Part shown: positions 24,308-33,462 of the stretch, one piece after another | Position numbering within the stretch: the stretch's first letter is position 1 | How the letters are laid out: each line of letters opens with the position of its first letter | Assembly (NCBI GenBank): GCA_900545495.1 | Contig: UQZJ01000002.1 | Location: 93,826-157,825 of the forward strand | Source of the DNA: an uncultured Eubacteriales bacterium | Lineage (GTDB): Bacteria; Bacillota; Clostridia; Oscillospirales; Oscillospiraceae | DNA: 64,000 bases | Direction of reading: 5' to 3' | Translations under genes and position numbers: made by a program | The notes under the pieces: generated by a model | Told to the model about the DNA's origin: nothing | The model's input: only the letters and a program-made list of their open reading frames with translations | The model's database searches: none

Positions 24308-25231
24308 TCACCTACTCGTCTTCGTAGCCGCATACAAGAGACCGTACCCGGCAGCGTTGGCGCCAATCTCCTCCACAAAGATGGCTGTACCGACCTTACC
24401 GGACTTTTCGATCTGTTTCCGAAGCAGCAGAGAGCCGCCGCCTACGAAAATAACCTTGCCGGTACGCAGCTCGATCTTCCGCTCCCGCAGAGTACGGAAA
24501 AGGTCCGCCACGAAGGACTCCGCGCCGCGCTCTACCAGTGTTTGGATCTCACTGCCGTACTCTGTACTGCAGCCTGTGAGAATGGCGTCAATGTCCGTTT
24601 CCTCCAGCAGCAGATCATGGTCGGCACGAATCTTGGACAGCAATCGGTTATAGAGCGTAATGACGCCGTTTTCCAGCGAATCGCAGGAAGCCCAGTCTGC
24701 TGCGCCATAGCGCAGGGAGAGGTAATCGGCAGTAAAACCGCCTATGTCGATCACAGTGGCCTTGGCAACCGTGCCGAGCTGGAGCCGCTTGAACACCGGA
24801 GCCGTGGCTGCCAGCGCCTGCGGGAAGCAGACCGCCTCCGTGATGCAGATGGAGTATTTCCTCCCATTGAATTCAAACCCGATCACACCGCGGTTCAGGA
24901 AATACTGGGCAAAGCGTTTATACTGCGTTCCATAATGCGCAGGCGGCAGCCCAACGGCAAGCTGAATGTTCATCAGCCGATCCGGGACATACTGGCCCGC
25001 CGTGTTGATCTCGTAAGCGATGGCGAACAACGTCAGGATAAAAAATCGGTCGTCCTCTGTTTTATCCCGGGTATAGGGGATTCGCTGGTCGGAGAGCGTG
25101 TAGTATTTTCCCCGATAAAATAGAATGTTGTCACCGAAAGGGGGACGGGTATCGCTCTCTACCAGTCCGGATGTAAATACCCTACTGGCTGTTTTAATTT
25201 GTTTATTTCCGTGGTCTACGCAGACTAACAT
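24308..25231 (-). CDS. parM: ParM/StbA-family actin-like ATPase for DNA segregation
   Basis: 307 residues, typical ParM length. Actin-fold motifs: phosphate-1 CVDHGNKQIKT at the N-terminus, phosphate-2 ATVIDIGGFTADYLSL around residue 165, and adenosine motif VIFVGGGSLLLR around 270. The protein would polymerise and separate copies of the excised circular element, helping to maintain the ICE. ATG follows AAGGAGCTGATTCT. The ParR-like gene follows at once, and upstream are tandem repeats that could be the centromere. Found commonly on clostridial ICEs that replicate after excision. Confidence 0.9.
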   Translation of the reverse strand: MLVCVDHGNKQIKTASRVFTSGLVESDTRPPFGDNILFYRGKYYTLSDQRIPYTRDKTEDDRFFILTLFAIAYEINTAGQYVPDRLMNIQLAVGLPPAHYGTQYKRFAQYFLNRGVIGFEFNGRKYSICITEAVCFPQALAATAPVFKRLQLGTVAKATVIDIGGFTADYLSLRYGAADWASCDSLENGVITLYNRLLSKIRADHDLLLEETDIDAILTGCSTEYGSEIQTLVERGAESFVADLFRTLRERKIELRTGKVIFVGGGSLLLRKQIEKSGKVGTAIFVEEIGANAAGYGLLYAATKTSR

Positions 25232-25247
25232 AGAATCAGCTCCTTTT

Positions 25248-25286
25248 TGTGTTTATACTGTGTTTATACGACTTTAATACGCATTA
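25248..25286. repeat. Iteron-like repeats upstream of parM (candidate parC/operator)
   Basis: TGTGTTTATAC occurs twice in tandem (25248-25258, 25259-25269), followed by TTAATACGCATTA (25274-25286). Read on the minus strand this gives TAATGCGTATTAA and GTATAAACACA units. The same TAATGCGTATTAA and CGTATAAAC words recur at 55143-55209. Confidence 0.65.
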
Positions 25287-25303
25287 CTGCAACAGATAGG
25301 AAA

Positions 25304-25335
25304 AAAACAGACGTGGAAATCTCCACGTCTGTTTT
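25304..25335. terminator. Bidirectional intrinsic terminator
   Basis: AAAACAGACGTGGA (25304-25317) and TCCACGTCTGTTTT (25322-25335) form a perfect 14-bp helix with a 4-base loop, with A/T runs on both sides. It separates the ATPase gene at 25417 from the par operon. Confidence 0.85.
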
Positions 25336-25416
25336 ATACATATTTGTCAGGACTTCTTTAATTCCCTCGAAGAATTTTGGGGCGCATTGAAGATATTGAA
25401 CCGGCTGGTCGATCAG

Positions 25417-26817
25417 CTATCTTTCTCCATCGTCAATCAAAAGAAGATCGTCCCGTGTTGCGGCATGATTGCGTAGCTCATCCGAGAAGCCGGAGATGCT
25501 GAACAAGACGTACCACACTTTTCGCCGATCCCGCTCCCATGCGACATCGCAGGCCTTAGCTTCCAACGCATGAAGGACATTAAGACCAACTGGATCTTTC
25601 CAGTACTTGCATTCTCCCAGGATCAGGTTCTTGCCCTCCGGATCAAGAGCTGCAATGTCGATCTCATTCTTGGCATCCCAATACCCACCCAGCTTGGAGA
25701 ACTGGAACGGCCATGTGTTATTGACATTCAATTCCCACATCCGCTCCTGACAGATGTCCTCATATACGAAGCCAATGTGGCTGGTAGTGAGTCCCCTGCG
25801 GATCTTATCCATCACGATACCGCTATGCCCGCTTTCGATAAAGCTCATATTGGGATAGATAAATGCGAACCAAAACCGCAGATAGTTATCCTTGATCTTA
25901 TAAAGACCGCGCTTGCTCCTTTCGGGTTTTTCCTCTGTGACAGGTACCCTTCGTTCCAGAATATCCAGATCCATCAAGGTCTTCAGGTACTTGGTCAGGT
26001 TCGTTGACTTGACCTCCAAAACAGCGGCAATCGCGGAAAGCTTGTGGTTTCCAGCTGCGATCGCCTTGATAATGGAAAAGTAACTGCCGACTTCACTGAC
26101 CTCCTGCTGCAGCAGGAAATGCGGTTCATCATAGAGATAGCCGGAGCGGTTCAGTACGCATTTCTGGATAGCACGATAGATATCGCTACTCTCCGAAAAT
26201 AACTCGATATACTTGGGGACACCGCCTGTAACAGAGTATAGCTCAATGAGTTCTCTGCGGGTTTTGCCAGGGAAAAACTCATGGTAATAGGTGAACGGGA
26301 TCTGCTTGAGCCGGATCTGCGCGGTTCGTCTTCCGTATAAAGGGCTGCCGTAGGCCAGTGTCTGGGACTCCATCATGGAGATCAGGGAGCCGCAAAGAAT
26401 GACCATAACAGACTGCTTCTTTAGTATTTCTTCCCATATCCGTTGGAATATGGAAGGAAATGCAGGCTCTGCCTTACCCAGATACTGAAATTCATCCAGT
26501 ACGATAACGGGCTTGCTGTCATGCTTGGCATCCATGATTGACTTGAATATCACGTCCCAGCTCTTGACATCCGCATTACGCAGAAGATCACTATCAATGA
26601 ATTCTGCCGCTTTCTCTTTGAATGCGGCTCGGTTTTGTGCTTCGGACTCTTCACTTGCAAGGAAAAACAGGGCGTTTTTATCCCGAATAAACTCGGATAT
26701 CAGCGTAGTCTTTCCCACTCGCCGGCGTCCATACAGTACGACAAGTGCGCTGCCATTCCGCTCATACTCACTTTGCAGCGTCTCCATCTCCTGCTGTCGA
26801 TCAACAAATTGCTTCAT
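25417..26817 (-). CDS. AAA ATPase with DUF234/nuclease-like C-terminus
   Basis: 466 residues. Walker A GRRRVGKTTL near residue 30 and Walker B PVIVLDEFQYL near residue 105 belong to the archaeal-type ATPase_2 family. A winged-helix segment lies at about 255-300. The C-terminal DUF234 region has EIDIAALDPEGKNLILGECK, the acidic-D-ExK arrangement seen in PD-(D/E)xK-like domains. The cellular role of this family is not established; its members are frequent on mobile elements and in gut Clostridia. It is transcribed alone between two terminator/spacer regions, so it is probably a cargo gene. Ribosome site GGAGGCGGTGAG. Confidence 0.85.
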   Translation of the reverse strand: MKQFVDRQQEMETLQSEYERNGSALVVLYGRRRVGKTTLISEFIRDKNALFFLASEESEAQNRAAFKEKAAEFIDSDLLRNADVKSWDVIFKSIMDAKHDSKPVIVLDEFQYLGKAEPAFPSIFQRIWEEILKKQSVMVILCGSLISMMESQTLAYGSPLYGRRTAQIRLKQIPFTYYHEFFPGKTRRELIELYSVTGGVPKYIELFSESSDIYRAIQKCVLNRSGYLYDEPHFLLQQEVSEVGSYFSIIKAIAAGNHKLSAIAAVLEVKSTNLTKYLKTLMDLDILERRVPVTEEKPERSKRGLYKIKDNYLRFWFAFIYPNMSFIESGHSGIVMDKIRRGLTTSHIGFVYEDICQERMWELNVNNTWPFQFSKLGGYWDAKNEIDIAALDPEGKNLILGECKYWKDPVGLNVLHALEAKACDVAWERDRRKVWYVLFSISGFSDELRNHAATRDDLLLIDDGER

Positions 26818-26863
26818 AAGCTCACCGCCTCCATAAAGTATTATACCGCAAATTATAATAATT

Positions 26864-27505
26864 TCAATTATAACTTTTCGGATTTTCTATAAAATCTGGC
26901 GGCAGCATGAGGGACAGCTTTTCAAGCGATATGACGAAATGATTCTCGAAGTATTCATCACGATACCATGCCTCATAGCGGTCAATGCCATATTCTTCTT
27001 CCAGTACGTCCCTATCTGCCCAATCCTTTACGCAGCCATCCTGTTGTTCCTCCCGGACACTTTGCAGTAGGGCAAAACGTCCGGCATCGTAGTCGGCGTA
27101 TAGCTCAGTGAAGCTGCTGGAATCCAGATTCGTCGTGCAGTGTGTGGTAAGCAGGTAAAGCTCGCAGGCCTTACACTCCTTTGGGTCAGCCGAGATCACC
27201 CGAACCATCTCCGGTGCCATGATAACCATATCCAGTGTGATCTCGTCGAGCTTCTTAGGCGATTGATATAGCTCTGCGAAGCGTCGCTCCAGCTCCCGGA
27301 TCTCCTTCGGAAACAAAGGCGGTTCAAAACAGCAATAGATGTCAGGCGTATCATTTTCTGTCTCTCGGTCAGATCCGTCACGGATCTCCGTGATGGTGCC
27401 ATAAAGTCCACGATATTCACTTGCCTCTGCTGCCATGACAGCGGCACCGACAGTGTAGGTCATGCCATTGTATGTATAGCGCATACCCTCTTGGTTGATG
27501 ATCAT
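26864..27505 (-). CDS. Conserved-looking ICE protein of unknown function
   Basis: 213 residues, acidic, no signal peptide or membrane helix. Start ATG follows AGGAGGACATAAA. The N-terminal 60 residues (MRYTYNGMTYTVGAAVMAAE, YRGLYGTITEIRDG) look like a small beta barrel. A CKACELYLL segment gives two cysteines, not enough for a clear zinc site. It overlaps the end of the upstream gene by 4 bases, so the two are co-translated. No family recognised. Confidence 0.7.
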   Translation of the reverse strand: MIINQEGMRYTYNGMTYTVGAAVMAAEASEYRGLYGTITEIRDGSDRETENDTPDIYCCFEPPLFPKEIRELERRFAELYQSPKKLDEITLDMVIMAPEMVRVISADPKECKACELYLLTTHCTTNLDSSSFTELYADYDAGRFALLQSVREEQQDGCVKDWADRDVLEEEYGIDRYEAWYRDEYFENHFVISLEKLSLMLPPDFIENPKSYN

Positions 27506-28068
27506 TTTATGTCCTCCTGATTATATTCCTCCCAGCCTTCCATGCAGTTGGTACGTGCGCGATCAGCATCGAAGCTCCGGCAGCGCGTATAGCCTTCTTC
27601 CGTTTTGAAGAAAAAGCACGGGGCAAGCCCATCGTCTATCTCTACTACGGACTTGGCTTTGACCTCTATGCCTAACAGCTCCGTATCCTTCTGTGTGAGC
27701 AGCTTTAGCCAAAACTCCCGCGGGGAGAGCGTGGAAGTTCCCTCATATGCCATTGCATAGCGGCTTGCCGTGGGCAGCGGTGTGAATGCAAAGCCCTGAT
27801 GCAGCACGTTGTCCAACATATACGTTTCCGGGCTGCGGTAATAGTAGATCCGCAGCGTGTTCGGCACTTTCCGCTTCGGGCACCATTCCGGTGCCCGTCT
27901 GTTCAGATCACGGCTTTTAAGATGCCTGGCCCTCTTCGGCAGGGTGCAATAGCTTTCGCCAAAGTGCATCATGAGTTCCTTTGACTTCTGGGGCGCGGGG
28001 ATCGCATGGTAATACCGTTCCGGGCAATTCCGACAGGTATACTCCTGCGGGGCAGATTCTCTTTTCAT
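27502..28068 (-). CDS. Hypothetical ICE protein with N-terminal cysteine cluster
   Basis: 188 residues from ATG at 28068, chosen because AAGGAGTATAAAC stands directly before it; the longer frame up to 28167 has no ribosome site and crosses a terminator hairpin. The N-terminus EYTCRNCPERYYH followed later by WCPKRK could be a zinc-binding site. The middle has many R and Y residues. It overlaps the 26864 gene by 4 bases. Function unknown. Confidence 0.65.
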   Translation of the reverse strand: MKRESAPQEYTCRNCPERYYHAIPAPQKSKELMMHFGESYCTLPKRARHLKSRDLNRRAPEWCPKRKVPNTLRIYYYRSPETYMLDNVLHQGFAFTPLPTASRYAMAYEGTSTLSPREFWLKLLTQKDTELLGIEVKAKSVVEIDDGLAPCFFFKTEEGYTRCRSFDADRARTNCMEGWEEYNQEDIK

Positions 28069-28095
28069 GTTTATACTCCTTATTGACTTATATTT

Positions 28096-28122
28096 GAGGC
28101 CCCGGAAATCATCCGGGGCCTC
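28096..28122. terminator. Hairpin between two ICE operons
   Basis: GAGGCCCCGGA (28096-28106) and TCCGGGGCCTC (28112-28122) form a perfect 11-bp helix with a 5-base loop, directly after the stop of the 28127 gene on the minus strand. Followed on that strand by AAATATAAG, so termination may be partial. Confidence 0.7.
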
Positions 28123-28126
28123 TGAC

Positions 28127-28348
28127 TTATGGGCGCAGTGTAAAGCGGTTTTCGCCCGTAAATGCACTTTGCAGGTGTCTTACTTCCACCTCCAGTGCCG
28201 CTATGATCTGTTCTACCTGTTCCGGCGTGTAATCGTAACACACGCGGCTTGCACAATTAGAAAGCGAATGGATAGCGTCTACGGCACGTTGTGTGCGCTG
28301 TTCAGCCACACGCACGAACCGCTCCGCCTTGGTTTCTCTTTGCCTCAA
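28127..28348 (-). CDS. Small helical ICE protein
   Basis: 73 residues. The start is most likely TTG at 28348, 9 bases after GGAGG. The sequence is basic at the N-terminus and predicted all-helical (VEQIIAALEVEVRHLQSAF), possibly a short coiled coil. It lies 15 bases after the methylase-helicase gene, so it belongs to the same transcript. No family recognised. Confidence 0.6.
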   Translation of the reverse strand: MRQRETKAERFVRVAEQRTQRAVDAIHSLSNCASRVCYDYTPEQVEQIIAALEVEVRHLQSAFTGENRFTLRP

Positions 28349-28363
28349 TGCTCGATACCTCCT

Positions 28364-31300
28364 TTACGCAATTTCCTGTTCGCCCCAGCGAATGCTGAAA
28401 CGGCCGTCTTCATCTATGTCGCGGTATAACAGCAGCGATGTGAGATCGTAGTCCACTCCAAATCGTTCGTAAATATCATCCATATCTGTTTCGTCGCCCT
28501 TCATGAAGAGATTGAGCTTCTCTTTTGCCAATATCATCTGCATTAGGTTGGACTCAATGCTCTGTGCATAGGTCAGGAAATAGATGTCCTTCCAGTCAAC
28601 GGAATTAAAGCGGATGAAGCGCATGTAAAACTGGCTCATGCGGGAGTTGTTATAGTGCAGCTCCGGGATGATGACTTTGTTGACGAACTCGAAGTTGACT
28701 GAACTGGGCAAGCTCTGCTGCGTACACAGCAGGATGCCGTTTCCGCTCTCGCGGAGTGTTTGCCGTAATGCCCTGCGTTTCGCAAAGGTAGTCGTCGCGC
28801 CGGTCACAATGAAAAGTGGCCGGTTGGGAAACGCTTCCCGCAAAGCTGCTGCATAGGCGTCCAGCACCACGGTATGGCGGACGCCTATGGCCACGATCTC
28901 TTCTGCCCAGCTGCCGGTAAGCTGGATCGTTCTCCGCAGCTTCCCGGGAAGCTCGCCGCTATACTCCGAAACCGTATTAGGCGCGGCACTGATCCGCAGC
29001 AAAAGCGTGATCTGCTGGATGATCCGCAGCATGGCATCTTTCCTCGCGTTATTCGTTGAGGTGAAATATTTTTGGCGCATGGTATGGAACTCCTTGACCG
29101 CCTGTACCCATACGGCCTTCTCCTCCGCTGAAAACGGAATGGGCTCCTGATGGATACGTTTGATGTCCTTCCCAGTGACCTCCTCAAAGGTACGGGTGAT
29201 TACTGTCTTGGCGAGGATATCACGCAGAATATCTGCATTGTAAATGTCCTGTGTACGCTGTCCGACACCAAATACGGTGATTTTCTCCGGCAGATGTGAA
29301 TTGGCAAACAGCGTGTACCCACGACGATAGGCCGGGATCGGTTGACCGTACCACGGGTTAGTCTCTCGTGTCGCCGTGCCGTCCTTATCATAGTGATAGA
29401 TGGTGTGGCAGCAGGATAGCATATTGATGGAATTGTTATAAAGCAATTCCATCTGCGGTGCGAACTCAGAGATGTTGTTCCGGGTACTGGTTCCTGTGGT
29501 CAGCAGCTTTGATTGGCATCGTCTGAAACAGGACAGCACCGCCTTGGCACGGCTGCTGTACGGATTGCATATCTCATCGCTTTCATCCAGTACAAGACAG
29601 GTCTTGCGGCTATGGATCTTCAGCCATTTTTTGATCTGCCTGCGATACTTGCACAGCGCATTAAAGGTCATCAGCACAAAGTCGCCGGGCTTGATCCGCT
29701 CCAGATCCCTCAGCCGTTCCACGAACACATACGACACGTCATAGTTGGGCAGCACCACATTCCAGTTATTGCGGATAGAGATGGCCGATGAAATGACCCA
29801 GGTGTTACGATACCCTTGTCTGTCCATGCGGTATTTCCCATAGGCAATGCCAGCCAGCGTCTTACCGGAACCCTGTTCCCATTGCAGCAGCGTATAGCGC
29901 TTTTGCAGAGCAAGATTCAGGTCGTGGAGTTGGGTATCGTTCAGCAGGATCTCCTCCTCGTTCTCGGCATCCCATAACCAGAAATCATCCAACCATTTCC
30001 CAATTCCCGTGTCCGGGGTCATTTCCTGAAAAGGCTGGCTCTGGATCAGGTATTCATGCCGCTTTTTACGCAGCAGCCGTTCGTAACCGGGGAGTGTTTC
30101 ATCGCGCAGCACTGCTTCACAGACCGGGATAGGTTGGCGCAGCTCTTCGCTCATGCGGCGTCGCGCTGCAGCACTATACCCCTTATAGGCGAATGAATAA
30201 TCCCGCTTGACAAGATGGATCTCATCACGTTCCGGCTGCCGGTTCTGACGTCTGAGTGTCTGACGAAGATAATGCAGTACCTTCGCCTCGGTCAACCGCC
30301 GTTTGCACCATTCCTCATATCGCATCTCTGGCGGCTGTGTCTCCGTATAGAACCGATGCAGATACGCGCAGCATTGGGCATACCGATCCTTCAGGGACGG
30401 ATGTATCCTGATTTGGTACAGCATCTTCTCTACCGTATAAGTAAACGATGCAGAGGTTTGACGCTCCTTTGCCAGTTCCCGCAGGATCTTGGCGCGATTT
30501 TCCTTCAGCATGGCCTTTGGCATTTGCAGCAGCGACATGTGGATCGCTTGTGCTGCACCAGCATAGATGCCGCCGGAAAGATCGTTATCCATTCCTGTGT
30601 GATAGCGAGCCGGTGTTTCGGAATCCACGCCCTTCTTCTGCCAGAACTGCAGCTTTATTGGGAAGTGCGAAACACCCATCTGCGCAAAGGTATCATCCGG
30701 CAACAGGATCTGACCAAGAAACCGGAATTGTGCCTCCATCTTCCGAATCATTGAGTTGTCCGAAAACGAGTCGGCCAGAAATGAGTTGGGTACGATCAAC
30801 GCCAGGATCCCCAGCGGCTTCAAGAATTGGGCAGCCTTCAAGCAGTAGTAGAGCTGTGATAGATACTCCTTTCCATTCTCAGCCATCCATTGCAGGTTGA
30901 AGGGCGGGTTACCTACCACATAATCAAAGCGTACCTGCGGCATATAATTGCGAATATCCTTATTAACCAGATTGGCCTCCGGATAAAGATATGACGCCAC
31001 CTTGAATGCCTTGGTGTCCAATTCACAGCCATAGACATTGGCTTCCACCGGCATTACGTTGAAGAAGTTCCCCATCCCACAGGTGAGGTCCGCTACCAGA
31101 TCGTCCTCTTCCAGTCGAAGGCAATCCGCCACGAACTGACACAAGGCGGGCGGTGTAAAGAACTGGCCGTTTTCCAGTTCCTTTTTTGCCTCACTGTATG
31201 TATGGTAGCTCCGATAGTTCTTCCGGGAAAGCCCGTGCAGGCCCCCATCCCCTGTATAACCCTGAAAAATATCCTGCTTCGTGATACCATACGCTTCGCA

Positions 31301-31390
31301 GCAGTTGTTGTCGATCAGGTACAGGAGCTTTTCGTTAACTGCTCTGCGACTGCTCTGGGGGATCGATTCTGTCGAGGGTGTATACTTCAT
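28364..31390 (-). CDS. Fusion of N6-type DNA methyltransferase and SNF2/DEAD-like helicase
   Basis: 1008 residues. The N-terminal third is an adenine-methylase-type domain: SAM-binding DLTCGMGNFFNV (about 105-116) and catalytic NPPFNLQW (about 160). The C-terminal half is a superfamily 2 helicase/translocase: Walker A WEQGSGKTLAGIAYG (about 500), DEAD-like CLVLDESDEICN (about 600), and a second RecA lobe ending with motif VI-like FYMRFIRFNSVDW. Such single-chain enzymes are common on large clostridial ICEs and may modify element DNA against host restriction. There is no obvious nuclease motif. Co-transcribed with the DUF4942-like gene upstream (9-base gap). Confidence 0.88.
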   Translation of the reverse strand: MKYTPSTESIPQSSRRAVNEKLLYLIDNNCCEAYGITKQDIFQGYTGDGGLHGLSRKNYRSYHTYSEAKKELENGQFFTPPALCQFVADCLRLEEDDLVADLTCGMGNFFNVMPVEANVYGCELDTKAFKVASYLYPEANLVNKDIRNYMPQVRFDYVVGNPPFNLQWMAENGKEYLSQLYYCLKAAQFLKPLGILALIVPNSFLADSFSDNSMIRKMEAQFRFLGQILLPDDTFAQMGVSHFPIKLQFWQKKGVDSETPARYHTGMDNDLSGGIYAGAAQAIHMSLLQMPKAMLKENRAKILRELAKERQTSASFTYTVEKMLYQIRIHPSLKDRYAQCCAYLHRFYTETQPPEMRYEEWCKRRLTEAKVLHYLRQTLRRQNRQPERDEIHLVKRDYSFAYKGYSAAARRRMSEELRQPIPVCEAVLRDETLPGYERLLRKKRHEYLIQSQPFQEMTPDTGIGKWLDDFWLWDAENEEEILLNDTQLHDLNLALQKRYTLLQWEQGSGKTLAGIAYGKYRMDRQGYRNTWVISSAISIRNNWNVVLPNYDVSYVFVERLRDLERIKPGDFVLMTFNALCKYRRQIKKWLKIHSRKTCLVLDESDEICNPYSSRAKAVLSCFRRCQSKLLTTGTSTRNNISEFAPQMELLYNNSINMLSCCHTIYHYDKDGTATRETNPWYGQPIPAYRRGYTLFANSHLPEKITVFGVGQRTQDIYNADILRDILAKTVITRTFEEVTGKDIKRIHQEPIPFSAEEKAVWVQAVKEFHTMRQKYFTSTNNARKDAMLRIIQQITLLLRISAAPNTVSEYSGELPGKLRRTIQLTGSWAEEIVAIGVRHTVVLDAYAAALREAFPNRPLFIVTGATTTFAKRRALRQTLRESGNGILLCTQQSLPSSVNFEFVNKVIIPELHYNNSRMSQFYMRFIRFNSVDWKDIYFLTYAQSIESNLMQMILAKEKLNLFMKGDETDMDDIYERFGVDYDLTSLLLYRDIDEDGRFSIRWGEQEIA

Positions 31391-31399
31391 GACGACACC

Positions 31400-32284
31400 T
31401 CAGCATGAATAGTCAAGATACGTTTCGGCAAACTCCTTTGCAATAGATGCCGTCTTAAACTTCAGATCCACGCGCCCGTTTTTGAACATGCGCAGTTGTA
31501 CGAGCTTCTGGCAGGTTGGAAACTGGAACTGCGATGTGGATACGTCAGAGTACCCCAGCAGCTCGGAAAAGCCTGCGGGAAAGCGCCCAAATGTATTGGT
31601 CTCATAGTGTGCTACAGCGGTAAAAATGTCCTGCATACGTTCTGCAAGCCTCCACTCTTCATGGCCCCATCGTTCATCGCAACTGCAAAAGTATCCGCCA
31701 AAACGAAGCGTATCTCCTTTTCTATCGTAACCGGCATTGCTATTACTCCAATATGCCGCCTTATGGCATTTGGTACGCAGCTCCTGAAAAGCACGTTCTA
31801 CGAAGCTGAGTCCGTCCAGCTGTATAAACATCTGGTCAACCACATCTTCATAGTGCAGCGCAAGAGCCCGCAGATTACGATGATACTCCTTGCTCGTATC
31901 CATATCGCACCTATACGGGTCCGGCTCTGCGGGGATCAGATGCTCTTTGATGGCATCCGTTGAGATCGTTACGCTATATTTCTCATTGAAATGCTGTGTG
32001 AGCTCAGAGATGAACCTACTGTGGAACTTCTCCATTTCTCGGTTCAGATCCGTTATCCCGAACCGGTAATTGCTTCCAAAGTAGGGCAGCGACCCATCCT
32101 GCCCTATGCCGAGCAGGTCTCTTTGCGCCTGAATCGCTTTTTTCCACTGTTGGCGTATTTCACGGAGCGCACGGCAGGATTCATCATACGCCTGTTGCTG
32201 GGTTTCGCAGAACATCAGGTCATCCTCCGGCAGGCGGGAATCCGCCTTGATCTCAACTTGCTCCAATTTATCGAGTAATCCCAT
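31400..32284 (-). CDS. DUF4942-like protein paired with the methylase-helicase
   Basis: 294 residues, soluble. ATG preceded by GGAGGACTTTTAATT. The N-terminal half is helical; the C-terminal half contains SNAGYDRKGDTLRFGGYF, a conserved tryptophan and RMQDIFTAV, followed by VDLKFKTASIAKEFAETYL, a pattern I associate with DUF4942, a family often found beside phage or plasmid methylases. It lies 9 bases before the methylase-helicase gene, so it probably works with it, for example as a specificity or recruitment factor. The family name is from memory of the pattern. Confidence 0.65.
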   Translation of the reverse strand: MGLLDKLEQVEIKADSRLPEDDLMFCETQQQAYDESCRALREIRQQWKKAIQAQRDLLGIGQDGSLPYFGSNYRFGITDLNREMEKFHSRFISELTQHFNEKYSVTISTDAIKEHLIPAEPDPYRCDMDTSKEYHRNLRALALHYEDVVDQMFIQLDGLSFVERAFQELRTKCHKAAYWSNSNAGYDRKGDTLRFGGYFCSCDERWGHEEWRLAERMQDIFTAVAHYETNTFGRFPAGFSELLGYSDVSTSQFQFPTCQKLVQLRMFKNGRVDLKFKTASIAKEFAETYLDYSC

Positions 32285-32312
32285 AATTAAAAGTCCTCCT
32301 ACAAAAACAAAC

Positions 32313-32348
32313 GCACCGCTGAACTGTCGTCAAACAATTCAGCGGTGC
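32313..32348. terminator. Hairpin upstream of the DUF4942-like gene
   Basis: GCACCGCTGAA (32313-32323) pairs with TTCAGCGGTGC (32338-32348), an 11-bp perfect helix followed by A/T-rich sequence on the minus strand (GTTTGTTTTTGT). Separates two minus-strand operons or acts as a leader attenuator. Confidence 0.7.
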
Positions 32349-32496
32349 CTCTCCGCATTTATTCTTATTGTGCTGCTTCGATTAACACGTTTGGTATCGG
32401 GGGAAGGTGCATAGATTTACACTGGGCTTTACTGTCGCATAAATCGGTATGTTAGCTTCCTTCGATCCCATTATACCCATTATACTGGGAGATGGG

Positions 32497-32535
32497 GGTA
32501 TAGGGGGGCGGCATTTTTTGCCGCCCTCCTATACC
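32497..32535. terminator. GC-rich hairpin downstream of the 75-residue gene
   Basis: A 17-bp near-perfect helix, GGTATAGG and GGGCGGCA pairing with TGCCGCCC and CCTATACC, with a six-T loop. Placed just after the stop at 32546, it is a probable transcript end. The rest of 32349-32496 shows no gene. Confidence 0.65.
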
Positions 32536-32545
32536 ATTCGTCATA

Positions 32546-32773
32546 CTATGCGCACATCGCTTCCGGCAGCTCCATCACAAAAGGGTACGTTTCCAAGGAC
32601 ACATGATACATGGAGTTCATGGTCTCAAAAACGGCCTTTCTGTCAGTGAGAGATTGGATACGGACGACCCGTGAGGTGCAGACCAGACCGCTATGATGGC
32701 GTATCCATGCACGGCTGCCCTCGCAGAGCGGTGCGGCCAACCGGCCGGTAAGAATGACCTGCTTCTTATTCAT
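32546..32773 (-). CDS. Small ICE protein of unknown function
   Basis: 75 residues from ATG at 32773, with AAGGAGAAAGAAA directly upstream; the longer frame above it is not supported. The sequence (KKQVILTGRLAAPLCEGSRA, then ESL-like loops) looks like a small beta-rich domain. In the same transcription direction as the sigma-like gene, 79 bases downstream of it. No family recognised. Confidence 0.6.
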   Translation of the reverse strand: MNKKQVILTGRLAAPLCEGSRAWIRHHSGLVCTSRVVRIQSLTDRKAVFETMNSMYHVSLETYPFVMELPEAMCA

Positions 32774-32852
32774 TTTCTTTCTCCTTCCTTCGACCTGTGT
32801 GGTCGTGAAAAGCGCGATCATTATCCGAATCGAAAAACAGCTTGCGAATGAT

Positions 32853-33365
32853 CTAATAGGCACACTTGAGAATACTCCGCACCATGTGCACGGTGGTATT
32901 CTCCCTCTGCGCGATCTCCCGCGTACCGTAGCCATCTGCCTTGAGCCGCAGTACGTTCATATCACGGCGGGGCATATGCCGGCCCAGATCGTGGAACAGC
33001 AGGCCGATCTCCATCTCCAGAAAGCTCTCATCCGCTGCGGAGAGCATATCGGACAGAGACAGGCCGGCATCGTCCATAACAGCATTGAGGCTGACCGTCG
33101 GTGCTGCACGCTTGGTAGATGCCTGATGGCGGAAGTGGTCTGCCAGGCGACTCTCCATCTTGCGCCATGCAATGGTGGCAAAGCTGAAACGGCCGGACTC
33201 ACCCTGCGTGGTATAGTCCATGACTGCCTGCAAGTAGCCAAAGACCACCACATCGTAATACTCATCCTCCGGCAGCTTCTTCTCATTGAGAAAAGCATAG
33301 ACCAGATTGTGATGCTCCTCCGCAAATAACTGCTGCGCCGGGGTCATGGGGGTATTTTCATTCAT
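32853..33365 (-). CDS. Sigma-70-like factor (region 2 and region 4)
   Basis: 170 residues, ribosome site TAGGAGGAACTGTA. The segment YYDVVVFGYLQAVMDYTTQG with SFATIAWRKMESRLADHFR resembles region 2; DMNVLRLKADGYGTREIAQR and TTVHMVRSILK form a region-4 helix-turn-helix. Shorter and more divergent than housekeeping sigma factors, of the type often annotated as sigma factors on Clostridia ICEs. It may act as an element-specific transcription activator rather than a full sigma factor. Confidence 0.75.
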   Translation of the reverse strand: MNENTPMTPAQQLFAEEHHNLVYAFLNEKKLPEDEYYDVVVFGYLQAVMDYTTQGESGRFSFATIAWRKMESRLADHFRHQASTKRAAPTVSLNAVMDDAGLSLSDMLSAADESFLEMEIGLLFHDLGRHMPRRDMNVLRLKADGYGTREIAQRENTTVHMVRSILKCAY

Positions 33366-33387
33366 TACAGTTCCTCCTATATGCCGG

Positions 33388-33422
33388 GAGCCGCAGCCTG
33401 TGTTTTACACAGACTGCGGCTC
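33388..33422. terminator. Intrinsic-terminator-like hairpin
   Basis: GAGCCGCAG (33388-33396) pairs with CTGCGGCTC (33414-33422), and the loop can extend pairing with TGTGT and ACACA. It stands between the 33463 gene and the sigma-like gene. Confidence 0.7.
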
Positions 33423-33462
33423 TTCACATGTTTCAGATCCTTATAAGGTCTGATAGGTTCAT

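Noticed and set aside
28364..32284. Complete BREX or DISARM defence system
   Set aside because: Only a methylase-helicase and one DUF protein are present; the other signature genes of these systems are missing.
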